Below, in pieces: positions 16,241-27,801 of a DNA stretch of 64,000 nt; position 1 is the stretch's first letter; the number at the start of each line of letters is the position of its first letter. The position numbers and the translations under genes are program-made. Source of the stretch: Maylandia zebra (taxonomy: Eukaryota; Chordata; Actinopteri; Cichliformes; Cichlidae); the NCBI RefSeq assembly GCF_041146795.1, contig NC_135187.1, positions 2,910,556-2,974,555 of the forward strand, in the 5' to 3' direction. The notes beneath the pieces are model-generated. The model did no database searches and was not told the origin of the DNA. It was given only the letters and a program-made list of their open reading frames with translations.

Positions 16241-17857
16241 CGATGCTTTTTTAATTTTGAATGTTTTACCTTCAGCAGGCCTCTTCCTGCAGCCTTTACA
16301 CCTAAAACATGGGTGGACTTTGGCCTAAAAACATTCTCATATATCATTTAATGTACCAGGTATATGTAAGCACACGTCTTGGGGCAAGTTGAGAGTGTTG
16401 CCTTTTCCACACAACAACTACAATCTGACCTTTTGTTGTTATTCCCCAACACAAACAGAGCAGACGTTAAATAGCCTCAATCTGCAAACTTTTTAAATAT
16501 AACCTATATAATGACCTCCTATAGGAATAGTGCAGATAATGCACAAGTGGTCAAGTGGGCCTCATGTATGCAGTCTGTATGCTTCACCCAGGCTCCACCC
16601 TTTACCTAAACCAGGTACTTCTGTTAGCTGTTGTCAGCTAGATGAGAGAAATACTAAACTGAATTATGTAGCATAAGAAACAAGTTTAGCTTTATTTATA
16701 AAGTAGGAATTATAACGATCAGAGACAAAAAACTTGTATTAGTGCTGCAGTGCCGAAGATGGTCAAACTGTAAAGGAGGAGTAAAAGTTGATGAAAACTC
16801 ATTAACATACTGCGCTGAACAATGAATCTTGTAGCTTTGACAATAAAACTGAATGAGTGCCGACTCTGAGTGTCTGTCCTCAACAGGTTTTTGCAGTGAT
16901 TTTCTTAGATTTAAATCAGGTAAAACTAATCCTCCTAAGAAAACCTGATAAGTTTGAGATAATGTGTAATAAAAGTGTAACAGCAGTACACCAAACGATT
17001 AAACCTGCTGAGCTGACTACAGATCATTTTATATTTAAGATGAAAACTACTCTCCTACCTGCTGCCATGTCGCAGTGCTGAATTCAGCTGAATGGAAAAG
17101 TGTCAGGACAGCCAGGAAGCAGCATGTGTGTCTGTTTGTTCAGCACCGGGTATGACATCGTATCCTTATAATCCTCTAATGAGATTGGCAGCCAGTGGCC
17201 TGGAAAGTAATAGATTACATATAATGGGATTAGAGTAATGTGACAACAAGTTACAGTAATTGCATTACAGTAAACTAAAGAGGACTTTGTGTGTTTTAAC
17301 TCTTTGCTTTAAGTGTATTAATTTTTTTGTGTTTTTACCGATAAGGAACTTATTTTGTCCCCTATTCAGTATAAATCTTTGATTTTAGGTGAAGCTTTTT
17401 CGACCACGGATAACGCAAACGTGACAAATATTATTGAGAAAATTTATAATTTAAAGAACTGATGTGTTTAAATATCAAACAAATCTGAAACCTTGTGGGA
17501 TTTTGACCAACTGGAATTTTTTTGTACTCTGGGCACCTCAAAGTGATTCGTGTTTCCTCCTGCGACAGGACAAGGGATCTTTCAGTTGTTAAGCAAACAT
17601 CACCACACTATGGAGACACAAATGAGTTGCTGCTACAGGCTACAGACGGATGTAATTGTAACAGCAATCTGAAATACCTCTAAAACTCACTCAGCTGTCA
17701 GATTCAGCTGTGCTTCATTTTTAAATGTTAACATTATGATAAAACTACCTGATAATTTATAAGACTGTCTTTCTGCTAATGCTCTTACTGTGAATATTAA
17801 TTCCAGATCTCTAAAACTGTCCAATTTCAGTATATTTATTGTCTTTGTTGAGTGTCG

Positions 17858-17868
<11 letters not shown>
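16241..17868. other. Intergenic region
   Basis: AT-rich, no convincing coding exon. A stretch at 17,200-17,285 with repeated GTAATnnATTAC-type wording (AAGTAATAGATTACATATAA) resembles a dispersed teleost repeat. The 5' end and promoter of the fibrinogen-like gene should lie to the right of 15,406 but I could not place them. Confidence 0.4.

Positions 17869-17945
<77 letters not shown>
17869..17945. repeat. (CA)n microsatellite
   Basis: About 38 uninterrupted CA units preceded by a short CT run. Confidence 0.97.
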
Positions 17946-17948
<3 letters not shown>

Positions 17949-19833
17949 GAATATAACAACTGGAAGTTTCCGGCTTTTTTAATACTGTCACTATCTTCAA
18001 TTTGAGTCCAACTGACTACTTTTTCCATCAGACCATTAGCTCTTCGTTTTATCCCCAAGAATACTTGAGAGTTTTTAATGGACTGAATGTTCAAGGCTGT
18101 TTCCGCCTTTAATGGGTTTCTGTTTACCGTTTACCTCCACAAGCTGCTCCGTTTGTTCCATTAGAGAAACTGAAAGAACTGGAAAAAAGTACCGGTGTCA
18201 CGGTGCTCTCAAAACGGACTTTAGATTTATGTTTGACTTTCAGAGCTTTGATTTATGCTTAAATTGCTTTCAACACAAAAGTTATTTGAAATAATGTGAC
18301 ATGCTGCAAGTGATAAGATGAAAAACTCTGTTGTATTATGATAATACTGTGAGTAAGGGGTTATCACGGGAGAACAAAAGCTCCTTTGATGTTGATGCCT
18401 TAAGCAAACCATAAGCAAACACTTCAGAACAGGTGGTGTTGGTGTGTGGGTGGTGCTTCCTTTGCTTTCACTAACTGTTAATTGCTGCATAGAGATACAG
18501 AAACTACTTGGTTAGCACAGGAAGAGATGAGCAAAATATTGTATGATTTTTGATAAATGTGACGCTATTCCGTCTGTCATGACAGCAGCTGAAGTGCTGA
18601 GTTAGAGTGCAGTATGGTGAGTAAAAACACAAAAAATGTATACATTTAATTAGTACCAACAGTTGCTTTTGGATGTTTAGTGTTGAGGTTTTTTCTTTTC
18701 TTTTTCTTTTTTACCCTTCATCCACCTGGACATCCTCCCCACACTAAACGACTGGCGTTCCCTCTGGGATGATTCATGCAACCACTAGAGGGTGGTGTGA
18801 TTTACAGTTTTTCTGAATTGCTAAAACACTAAATCCCATTGTAAAAACTAATCTGTCAACTATGAAAACTCTTTCGTCAAATCAACCTCACAGTTGCCAA
18901 AATCTTAAACACTATTCATCTGGTGAGGACACCATTTGCAAATCTGAATCTCCCGTTTACCAAAACTCTAAACACATTCTCAAACACAAAACACATTCAG
19001 CGGTGTGGTGCACTTGTACCCAGAATGGTGCACACAGGCAACAGAAGTTAAACACAACTAACACTGTTTTCATCATTAACACACTACCACTCAAAATTGA
19101 AAACACATGTTGCAACCTCTTCTGCTTTTTGCTCGATTGAATACAGCTTCATCCACGGAGATGTATTCATGAGGCCTAACCATTGAGTCAAGCTCAAAGA
19201 TTCTCTGTACACAACAAACTAACTTTAGTTCTGTAAATGAATAATATGATGTATACATGTGCTATGCATACAAATATACTTGTAACTAAATAGTATTTTG
19301 TTTAGAACTGAAAGACGGCCACATGAGGGTGGAAGAACACGCACGCGCTCACAACACCAGGAGACACTTATTGTGGATATGGTCCGTCAGAATAATGCAG
19401 TTCGACTGCATGAAATACAGCAGTGGATTACAGAAGACAACATACATGTTGAATCTAGCAAAAAGGAGAAGAAAAGGTTGCAATGTCATAGGTCAGCGTG
19501 CCATTATTGAACTGCCTGGTCAGCGTGGTGGAAACGTACCTATCTGTGGTGCCATCAGCAGCTATGGGGTTCTCCACAGTCTGTTACTGTTGGGCCGTAC
19601 AACACCGAACTTATAGCAACATCCCTGGAGGGTCTACGGGATGCTTTGCTCGAGTAGAGAGATCGCGAGCAGGCAGAGCTTCCCATATCATTTGAGACAA
19701 CGTGAGCTTTCACCGAGGTCCAAGAATATGCAACTGGTTTCACAATGAGCATTTTTATCAATCTGTTTCTTCCACCATACTCTCCCTTTTGAACCCTATC
19801 AAGGAGTTTTTCTCAGCATGGAGATGGAAAGTA

Positions 19834-21438
19834 CAGTGGGGCAAAAAAGTATTTAGTCAGCCACCGATTGTGCAAGTTCCCCCACTTAAAATGATGACAG
19901 AGGTCAGTAATTTGCACCAGAGGTACACTTCAACTGTGAGAGACAGAATGTGAAAAAAAAATCCATGAATCCACATGGTAGGATTTGTAAAGAATTTATT
20001 GGTAAATCAGGGTGGAAAATAAGTATTTGGTCACCTCAAACAAGGAAAATCTCTGGCTCTCACAGACCTGTAACGTCTTCTGTAAGAAGCTTTTCTGTCC
20101 CCCACTCGTTACCTGTATGAATGGCACCTGTTTGAACTCATCATCTGTATAAAAGACACCTGTCCACAGCCTCAAACAGTCAGACTCCAAACTCCGCCAT
20201 GGCCAAGACCAAAGAGCTTTCGAAGGACACCAGGAAAAGTATTGTAGACCTGCACCAGACTGGGAAGAGTGAATCTACAATAGGCAAGCAGCTTGGTGTG
20301 AAAAAATCAACTGTGGGAGCAATCATCAGAAAATGGAAGACATACAAGACCACTGATAATCTCCCTCGATCTGGGGCTCCACGCAAGATCTCATCCCGTG
20401 GGGTCAAAATGATCATGAGAACGGTGAGCAAAGATCCCAGAACCACACGGGGGGACCTGGTGAATGACCTGCAGAGAGCTGGGACCAAAGTAACAAAGGT
20501 CACCATCAGTAACACACTACAACGGCAGGGAATCAAATCCCGCAGTGCCAGACGTGTTCCGCTGCTGAAGCCAGTGCATGTCCAGGCCCGTCTGAAGTTT
20601 GCCAGAGAGCACATGGATGATACAGCAGAGGATTGGGAGAATGTCATGTGGTCAGATGAAACCAAAGTAGAACTTTTTGGTATAAACTCAACTCGTCGTG
20701 TTTGGAGGAAGAAGAATACTGAGTTGCATCCCAAGAACACCATACCTACTGTGAAGCATGGGGGTGGAAACATCATGCTATGGGGCTGTTTTTCTGCCAA
20801 GGGGACAGGACGACTGATCCGTGTTAAGGACAGAATGAATGGGGCCATGTATCGTGAGATTTTGAGCCAAAACCTCCTTCCATCAGTGAGAACTTTGAAG
20901 ATGAAACGAGGCTGGGTCTTCCAACATGACAATGATCCAAAACACACCGCCCGGGCAACAAAGGAGTGGCTCCGTAAGAAGCATTTGAAAGTCCTGGAGT
21001 GGCCTAGCCAGTCTCCAGACCTCAACCCCATAGAAAATCTGTGGCGGGAGTTGAAAGTCCGTGTTGCTCGGCGACAGCCCCAAAACATCACTGCTCTCGA
21101 GAAGATCTGCATGGAGGAATGGGCCAAAATACCAGCTACTGTGTGTGCAAACCTGGTAAAGACCTATAGTAAACGTTTGACCTCTGTTATTGCCAACAAA
21201 GGTTATGTTACAAAGTATTGAGTTGTATTTTTGTTATTGACCAAATACTTATTTTCCACCCTGATTTACCAATAAATTCTTTACAAATCCTACCATGTGG
21301 ATTCATGGATTTTTTTTTTCACATTCTGTCTCTCACAGTTGAAGTGTACCTCTGGTGCAAATTACTGACCTCTGTCATCATTTTAGGTGGGGGAACTTGC
21401 ACAATCGGTGGCTGACTAAATACTTTTTTGCCCCACTG
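19834..21438 (+). mobile_element. Complete Tc1 transposon
   Basis: 1,605 bp, flanked by TA target duplications (19,832-19,833 and 21,439-21,440). Inverted repeats start CAGTGGGGCAAAAAAGTATT and continue, nearly perfect, for about 210 bp on each side. It interrupts the coding sequence of the outer transposon inside its WRWKVYD motif; joining the flanks across one TA restores the reading. Confidence 0.96.
20199..21221 (+). CDS. Tc1 transposase, intact open frame
   Basis: Uninterrupted 340 codons, the same length as Sleeping Beauty-type transposases. Cut-and-paste enzyme acting on its own inverted repeats. N-terminal paired-like DNA-binding region with two helix-turn-helix parts (residues about 1-110), then the DDE catalytic core: Asp153 in [12 protein letters not shown], Asp244 in [10 protein letters not shown], Glu279 in [11 protein letters not shown], giving the D-D34-E spacing. 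The glycine-rich box [13 protein letters not shown] is also intact. The first ATG follows the left inverted repeat in a good context (GCCATGG). It may be functional: no stop or frameshift is seen and both ends are present. Activity is inference. Confidence 0.95.
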   Translation: MAKTKELSKDTRKSIVDLHQTGKSESTIGKQLGVKKSTVGAIIRKWKTYKTTDNLPRSGAPRKISSRGVKMIMRTVSKDPRTTRGDLVNDLQRAGTKVTKVTISNTLQRQGIKSRSARRVPLLKPVHVQARLKFAREHMDDTAEDWENVMWSDETKVELFGINSTRRVWRKKNTELHPKNTIPTVKHGGGNIMLWGCFSAKGTGRLIRVKDRMNGAMYREILSQNLLPSVRTLKMKRGWVFQHDNDPKHTARATKEWLRKKHLKVLEWPSQSPDLNPIENLWRELKVRVARRQPQNITALEKICMEEWAKIPATVCANLVKTYSKRLTSVIANKGYVTKY

Positions 21439-21993
21439 TATACGACGAAACCCTCACACAAAGGAAAATCTACTTCAAGCAATGAATGGAGCATGGTGAG
21501 ATGGGAATCTTGCCAGGGCTGGATTGGGCATGCTAAAGGATGCTTTCCTTGTTGCATCGCAAGGGAGACCATAACATATGATGTGGATGAAGTCGTGTGG
21601 CCTGACCCAGCACAGAGATGCTGAGGCAGATTAAATTATCTGAATATGCTGTAAAAATATATATATTTTTATGTATATGTAACTTTTTTATTGCAGTTTT
21701 TTTTGTTAAAATGTGAGTGCAAGAATAAATGAATGAATAGATGATGATTATTTTCCAGCTATCCCACAGCGTTTTGTATTTATTTCTGTTTGCACATTGG
21801 CTGGTTTTGTGTGGCTTTTGACAGTAGTGGTTGATTTTGATAAAAGTTAAAGTAGTTTTGGGTCAAATGTTTGGTTTTGCAAGACAAGTTGAAGGTTTTG
21901 TGTGTGTAGCTTGAATTTTACAGTTTGTGTTTAGTGTTTTGGGACAAAGAGATGAGATTTTAGGAAATGTGTTTTAGCAATTCAGAAAAACTG

Positions 21994-24168
21994 TAATGAA
22001 ACATGCAACATTTCCTGGAATTAGTGATACCATCACTCACAATGCTAGAGGCTGTTTACACAAACATTTATTAATGATTTCAGTTTCTGTCGTTTAGACT
22101 ACAAACCTGCTTTTGAAGCCAGGAATCAGACTGCCACGGTCTGTGGTCAAATGGTGTTTGTGTGGAATGCAGGATGTGGACTAATGTTGAACTCACTTGA
22201 TAAAACAAAAAACAAACAAACAAATGAAAATTAAAAATCAAAATCAAACAGGGCAGGACAATAAATGCAAGTTCAAGGACCCTCCTGGGAAATAAGAGGC
22301 ACAAAGCACAAGGGGACACTCAGCTAATATATACAGAAGGGTGATTGGAGCAGAAAGGAGACACCTCGGGGACAGAACTGAACTAAATCAGAATAACAAG
22401 CAACAGAAGAAAAGTAAAACATGAAAGCAAAGACAGATGACTATCAAAATAAAGCAGGAAGTGAGTAAACTGATATGACAGACTAACATACAGATTTGAC
22501 ACAATGTGACACAAGGAGAAGACTCAGATGGTAAACAGATTAAGCCTTAAACAGGATACTAACAGCAGAAACGTAACTAAATACGTTTCAACAATAACAA
22601 AACTAAGAACCAAATAGAAGACCGGGATGTTAAACAGGCACAAAATGAAACATCTGGATCCAAAACCAGAACCCCTACGGTTCCCCCTGCAGGTAGCTTG
22701 CTCTCAGGACTTAAGACCACGTGAGTCCAACTCAAATCAAAGATAAAGACAAAGTGTTGTCTAACTGAATTCTTAGCTGCAAGTTAACTAGTCTAGTTTT
22801 CAGAAAATAGATGTTATCTTTCAAATGAACTCCCTCATATTTATTTAGAGTTGTAGTGAAATGTTTTATGTATCTAAATACTTAAAGTAAGGTGTGGGTG
22901 CAAGCCAAACCCTAACTTTAAATGAGTCTCTGGTGACTTGATGGATGTTAAAATGTAAAGGTGATAAATGTCAGAGCTCAGTATTCATAAAGAGACGTTC
23001 CTGGTGAGTTTTTGGGAGAAGCGGAGGAAGGTAAGGAGGTTAAAGCCATGGTTCCTTCACCTTTCCCATGGTATTACCAGCACCCGTCTCCATCAGGGTC
23101 ATCATTACAATAGAATTAGTTAAATCACCTGAGACTTAATCAAAACTTTACCTTTGTAGTCATACATTGTGGACTCAGACAACAAAAAGATGTGAATGTT
23201 TGTGTAGAAGTCCAAACTCTTACTCACACATTTGACCCTCCTCTTCCTCTTTGTTTGAACATGTCAGTCCGGTGCTAATCGGCTAATATGCTGCAGATAT
23301 TTACAACACAACAACATCAGCGTCAGCAGTGTGGGGATTTGCCACGGTGTATTTATCTTCACTGATTTTTCTGACTTTATAGTCTGAGAACATCAAGTCT
23401 GTTTGTCTGATGGGCACTGCACACAAATCTGTCGATAACAGTCTAAAAGGAGACGGCCACTCGGGAGCGAATCGTCTACCGAGGCCATTGCTCGTTGCTT
23501 TTTAAAATAAAGAAAGATATTTAATGGATTCTTCTTTTGCAGATGCTCCATTCCTGCAGCAAATTTCATTAAAATTTTCCTGGTAATTTTTGTGTAGTCT
23601 TACAAACTGATAATTAGAGAAGTGCCATTGAAAACGTACAAACAGGCACAGATGGAAACAGCTCATTATCAGTTTTCTGCTGGTCTGATGTCATAACATG
23701 AACACATTATAAACACATTTTAATACTACGATGAGTATGCTCACAGGTCCAATGTATTTGTACTAAATTTAACTATGTTACTTTCTACTTTGGATGCAAA
23801 TATTAATATCAACATTATATAGTAAGTAATTAAAATAACCAGCTGGTGTGATGATAAAGAGATTTATACAACAATACCTAAACAATAACCGTCCAACAGC
23901 ACATCTGCTTAACTGCATATGACTTATGACTAGCTTGCAAAACAAGTATCCCAGATAAAAATATATATGACCTTAATAATAAATAAATGTGACAAATAAA
24001 TAATAATACAGCAGTAAGAGGAAACCCACAAACAAACAGTGTCAAAAATAATAACCACATTACTCCAAGAAACAAGTAAACAAAACAAAACAAAACAAGG
24101 AGAAAAAAAAAAGAAAAAAAGAAAGAGTCCCTCCATCTAACGTTAGCCAATCAGACCATTTCTCACTC
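21994..24168. other. Intergenic region with no recognised gene
   Basis: AT-rich. 22,180-22,740 resembles in base wording the solo LTR at 24,169-24,824 (repeated short A-rich phrases such as AAAGCAAAGACAG and ACAAGGAGAAG), so it may be an older, decayed relative, but ends could not be found. Nothing else supported. Confidence 0.35.
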
Positions 24169-24824
24169 TGTCACAGTCTGGCAGAGGCAGACTGCATGTA
24201 TTGTGAAGAGTGGACCCAAAGTGCAGACATGAAGGAACTTGGACCAAAGCTTGAGTATTAACAATAAACGAGCCGTTTAATACGGCTGATAAAGTACAAA
24301 AACAAAAGGCAGATGCACACAAGAAACAACTTAGCTAGAACTAAACTGGGAAAACAAAATGATAAACACAAAAGGCAAAGAACAAAACCTTGAACGGTGC
24401 AAAAAAAAACCTAAACATGGAAAATCCTGGAGACATGACGTGGAACAACAGACGACCTGACAAAGAATGAACAGAAACACACAGACTAAATACACACAAG
24501 GGTGATTAGGGGAAGTGGAAACACATGGGGAAACAGCTGACACTATTCTGACATAACGAGACAAAGGAAGCAAAGCTGACTACACTGACATAGAACACAG
24601 ACCTTCAGAATAAAACAGGAAACATGAGACGCAGATAAGACAATATAAACTTGACAACATAAGACGCGCAGCATGAAACAGGGAGAGGGAAACTTAAATA
24701 CAGGGGTAGAAAACACAAAGAGAAACTAATAAACAAATGAACTTAGCTACCCTAAAGAACTAAAACATAACATCCAAATGAACGAAAACTCAAAACGCTG
24801 GGTCAAAAGACCAGGAACGTGACA
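24169..24824 (-). mobile_element. Solo LTR
   Basis: 656 bp beginning TGTCACAG and ending CGTGACA on the plus strand, with TG...CA ends and a 5-bp target duplication CACTC on both sides (24,164-24,168 and 24,825-24,829). Read on the minus strand it is related to the plus-strand solo LTR at 41,081 (same TGTCACG...TCCTGG start, GACCCAG palindrome and ACGGCTCG block near the poly(A) signal). No internal region is present. Confidence 0.85.
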
Positions 24825-24829
24825 CACTC

Positions 24830-25711
24830 TTCAGACTCCTTCAGAACGAACAAGTTCACTGCAAATCCTACAGGGGGGTGACGGTGTGATTGGTTGGAAT
24901 AGCAGTGTGACTGAATCCTCTGCTCTGGGTCAATCCATCACAAGCTGCAGCTACACTTGCAAATGAACACACAATCACACTGGAGACACCTCATGCACAG
25001 CTTCACAGAGGGAGAGAGATGTAGACTGTTTTTGCTGTGCAGTTCTGTGCGCCACTAAGTTAACCTCTATGCTGATCAATATTGCATCATGCAGGAGCGA
25101 ATATAAAGATTGTGGAAGGCGGATGAAGCGTGAATATGGCAACGTGTTTACTGTGGGGAAGTAACTTTGAAGCAGAGTCAGGACAGGCTTCGTGGTCTGA
25201 ACATCACGAGTGTCAACACAGGACTTCAGTACATCTGATGGTTGTTTTTGTCAAACATGACTGACCCACAAAGCCAAACGCTGACTATGAAGTTCTTACA
25301 GAGGATGCAAGATGTTACAATTAAAATATTAAAAACTAGTTATTTTAATATGCACACAACCCAACAAAAGGACGTTTTACAGCTTCATTAAAAAAGAAAA
25401 CAAAAATGTCCACAAAAGTCCCCAAGTCTTTTAAAAGTCCATAAATCAGGCTTTTAAATAAACATATATTTTTTTCAGCAATCACAGACAAACCTGTTAG
25501 TTGTGAGAGATTCAGAGATATTTCTGTGGGATTTTAGATGTGACCTGTCAGACATTTAAAAAATATATAAATAATGTCCGACTGCTTTTCCAAGAAAGTT
25601 TAGCCCTGCGAGCTTGAGCGAAAGAACGATGAGTGTCCCTGTTTGGAGGGGTCGAGCGATGGGAGGAAGTAAGAACGTCATCATTGGTATGTTTGTGCTT
25701 TGGTGACAGAG
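24830..25711. other. pomc upstream region
   Basis: About 880 bp between the solo LTR and the pomc TATA box. No coding exon or mobile element recognised. Presumed to hold pomc control sites; I did not identify any with confidence. Confidence 0.4.
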
Positions 25712-25718
25712 TATAAAA
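25712..25718 (+). promoter_or_regulatory. TATA box of pomc
   Basis: TATAAAA about 940 bp before the start codon. It lies just before a presumed untranslated first exon that ends at 25,808 (GGCAGGTG|GTGAGT). Confidence 0.75.
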
Positions 25719-26319
25719 TCAGTCAGTGCATCAGAGGAACAGAACAGCAGAAATCTGTTTCACTGCTAAACAACAAACTGCATCAGACAGAGAGTCAGAG
25801 GGCAGGTGGTGAGTGTCTTCATTATGTGTTGTTATTTATTTACTTTATAGTCTTTTATTTATTTTAATATTCTAAGATATAACAGCTAAAGCAAAAGCAA
25901 CAGAACAGATTGTTTATATGTAATGAAGATAATTTTATATTAAAAATTTCAGCATTTTACAGTGATGTGAATGTTTGAGAGAATTGTACTTTGTTACTCT
26001 GTTGCGTATATTCTTAATTTTGTATTTTATTTTAAAAAAATGCTTTAACTTAACATAAAAAAGTGAAAAAGTGGTTTCTCTGATGTTTGATTGGTATAAA
26101 TGTAATGTTTAGGAATGCATACTGCGTATAAATACAGCAATGCAATGACACATGTCGCAAGCTTTTGATAGAAGACAACATGAACAAAATGTGTCATTTA
26201 AAAAATTATTTTATGCCTGATTCACATTTTCATTCCATTTTTTGACATTTACTTCTTACTTCTGTCATGTGAAATTTTGTTCATGTGTGTTTTCATTCTG
26301 TCTCCCTGTGGAAATATGG

Positions 26320-26322
<3 letters not shown>

Positions 26323-26384
<62 letters not shown>
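26323..26384. repeat. (TA)n microsatellite in pomc intron 1
   Basis: About 31 TA units. It lies inside the presumed first intron. Confidence 0.97.
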
Positions 26385-26385
<1 letters not shown>

Positions 26386-26510
26386 CTCTGTAGAGTTTAG
26401 AAACTAGAATATTGGTGAATATATCGAAAGAAATTTGAGAATAATTTGATTTTTGCACTATAAATGTCTTACCTTTTGACCTCTTAACCTAACCTATTGT
26501 TTAATTACAA

Positions 26511-26545
26511 TTATCTTATCTTATCTTATCTTATCTTATCTTATC
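26511..26545. repeat. (TTATC)7 pentanucleotide repeat in pomc intron 1
   Basis: Seven perfect TTATC units, about 140 bp before the pomc start codon. Confidence 0.95.
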
Positions 26546-26651
26546 AGAGTGCATTTTGGAAGAAGACACTGATTTAAAGCCAGGATGAACTTAACCTGAC
26601 TGTAACTGTGGTTGTCTTGTACTGTGTATTTCAACAGCAGATGCACAGAGA

Positions 26652-27801
26652 ATGTGTCCTGTGTTGCTATTGGTGGCTGTAATAGTAGTGGACGTGGCCA
26701 GAGGAGCTGAAAGTCAATGCTGGGACCATCCCGTCTGTCAGGAGGTCAACTCAGAGAGGAGCATGATGGTAAACGCACACACACTGAGGCTGAACCAAAG
26801 CTGTGAAACTGCAGGCCAAGAAGAGCTGAGGATAAATAGTGAGAAGTGAGAAGTTTACCGTGCACAGATGATTTTAAGGGCCCAAGGTTGCATACAGACA
26901 GATTTGTCAGTGCTGCTGAAGTAGAATTACAGAGGTGATTCCACCATTCAGCGTTTCTGATCGATAACTGACGTCTTGATGTAAAATGTTATAGAAATGA
27001 CAGAAAACGAGGGACAGAACATAAATTCAAGGCCACAAACAAATCATTAATTTGATGCAGCATCATGATGGACTGTATATATGAGATGAGTCACTGTGAA
27101 GTCATTTACTGGGTTTCACTGGTAGACTCAGCATGGGTGGGTTTTCAGCCTGGGACGCCTGAACTCCCATCATTTGAGATTGGAGCAAAGGGAATTATGG
27201 GAAAACGTTATCATCTAAAATTTGGTCAGATGATAGCCTTTGATGGTTTGCACGTTTTGTCCTGCAGGAGTGTATTCAGCTTTGCCACTATGAAAACAAC
27301 GAGAAGCCCATCATCCCTGGTGATGCCCACCTGCAGCCTCCTCCCCCATCGGGCCCTCTTTCTCTTTTACCTTTCCCTCCGCCCTTCTTCTCCTCTCCTC
27401 AGGCCAAACGCTCCTACTCCATGGAGCATTTCCGCTGGGGGAAGCCTGTTGGGCGAAAACGCCGCCCGATTAAAATCTATACCACCAACGGTCTGGAGGA
27501 GGAGTCGGCGGAGCTTTTCCCCGGTGAGATGAAAAAGCGGGAGCTCGCTGGTGAGATGATGACGATGGACGATAACGAGGGGAAGTTAGCAGAGGGGGGC
27601 CAGGAGGAGGTGCCAGATGACAGCCATGAGAAAAAAGATGAAATGTACAAGATGAAGCACTTTCGCTGGGGCGGCCTGCCGGCAAGCAAGCGTTACGGCG
27701 GGTTCATGAAGAGCTGGGACGAGCGCAGCCAGAGGCCGCTGATCACGCTCTTCAAAAACGTCATCAACAAAGAAGCCCAGGAGGAGAAGAGGGAGCAGTG
27801 A
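26652..27801 (+). CDS. pomc: Pro-opiomelanocortin, 2 coding exons
   Basis: 216-residue prohormone of the melanocortin/opioid system. Coding exons 26652-26768 and 27268-27801, phase 0. Signal peptide about residues 1-18 ([18 protein letters not shown]). The N-terminal peptide has four Cys (23, 29, 41, 45). A Lys-Arg pair at 86-87 precedes ACTH (88-127), which contains alpha-[16 protein letters not shown] and the KRR site. Beta-MSH core KMKHFRWG is at about 168-174. Lys-Arg 180-181 precedes beta-endorphin, which starts YGGFM at 182 and runs to about the C-terminus. No gamma-MSH is present, as in other teleosts. The intact opioid core argues for an alpha-type pomc paralogue rather than the opioid-poor beta type; that call is inference. 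An out-of-frame ATG at 26,641 precedes the chosen start. Confidence 0.96.

Larger units (their letters stand above)
18805..21993 (+). mobile_element. Decayed IS630/Tc1-mariner-like transposon carrying a nested Tc1 element
   Basis: Perfect terminal inverted repeats: the left end starts CAGTTTTTCTGAATTGCTAA at 18,805 and its reverse complement ends at 21,993, each flanked by TA. Between them the plus strand keeps broken pieces of a DDE_3-type transposase: ELPGQRGGNVPICGAISSYG near 19,508, then FLPPYSPFLNPIKEFFSAWRW near 19,768, then after the nested insert ESCQGWIGHAKGCFPCCIAR. Stops and frameshifts make it inactive. Without the nested 1.6-kb insert the element would be about 1.58 kb. Confidence 0.88.

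Noticed and set aside
17687-18094. Cys/Val-repeat frame over the CA tract
   Set aside because: Translation of a microsatellite; the same applies near 30,516, 40,109, 55,616 and 57,684.
20180-21127. 315-codon minus frame
   Set aside because: Exactly antisense to the Tc1 transposase; a shadow.
26511-26545. TTATC array as a CRISPR-like or regulatory array
   Set aside because: Simple pentanucleotide repeat without spacers, in an intron of a vertebrate gene.
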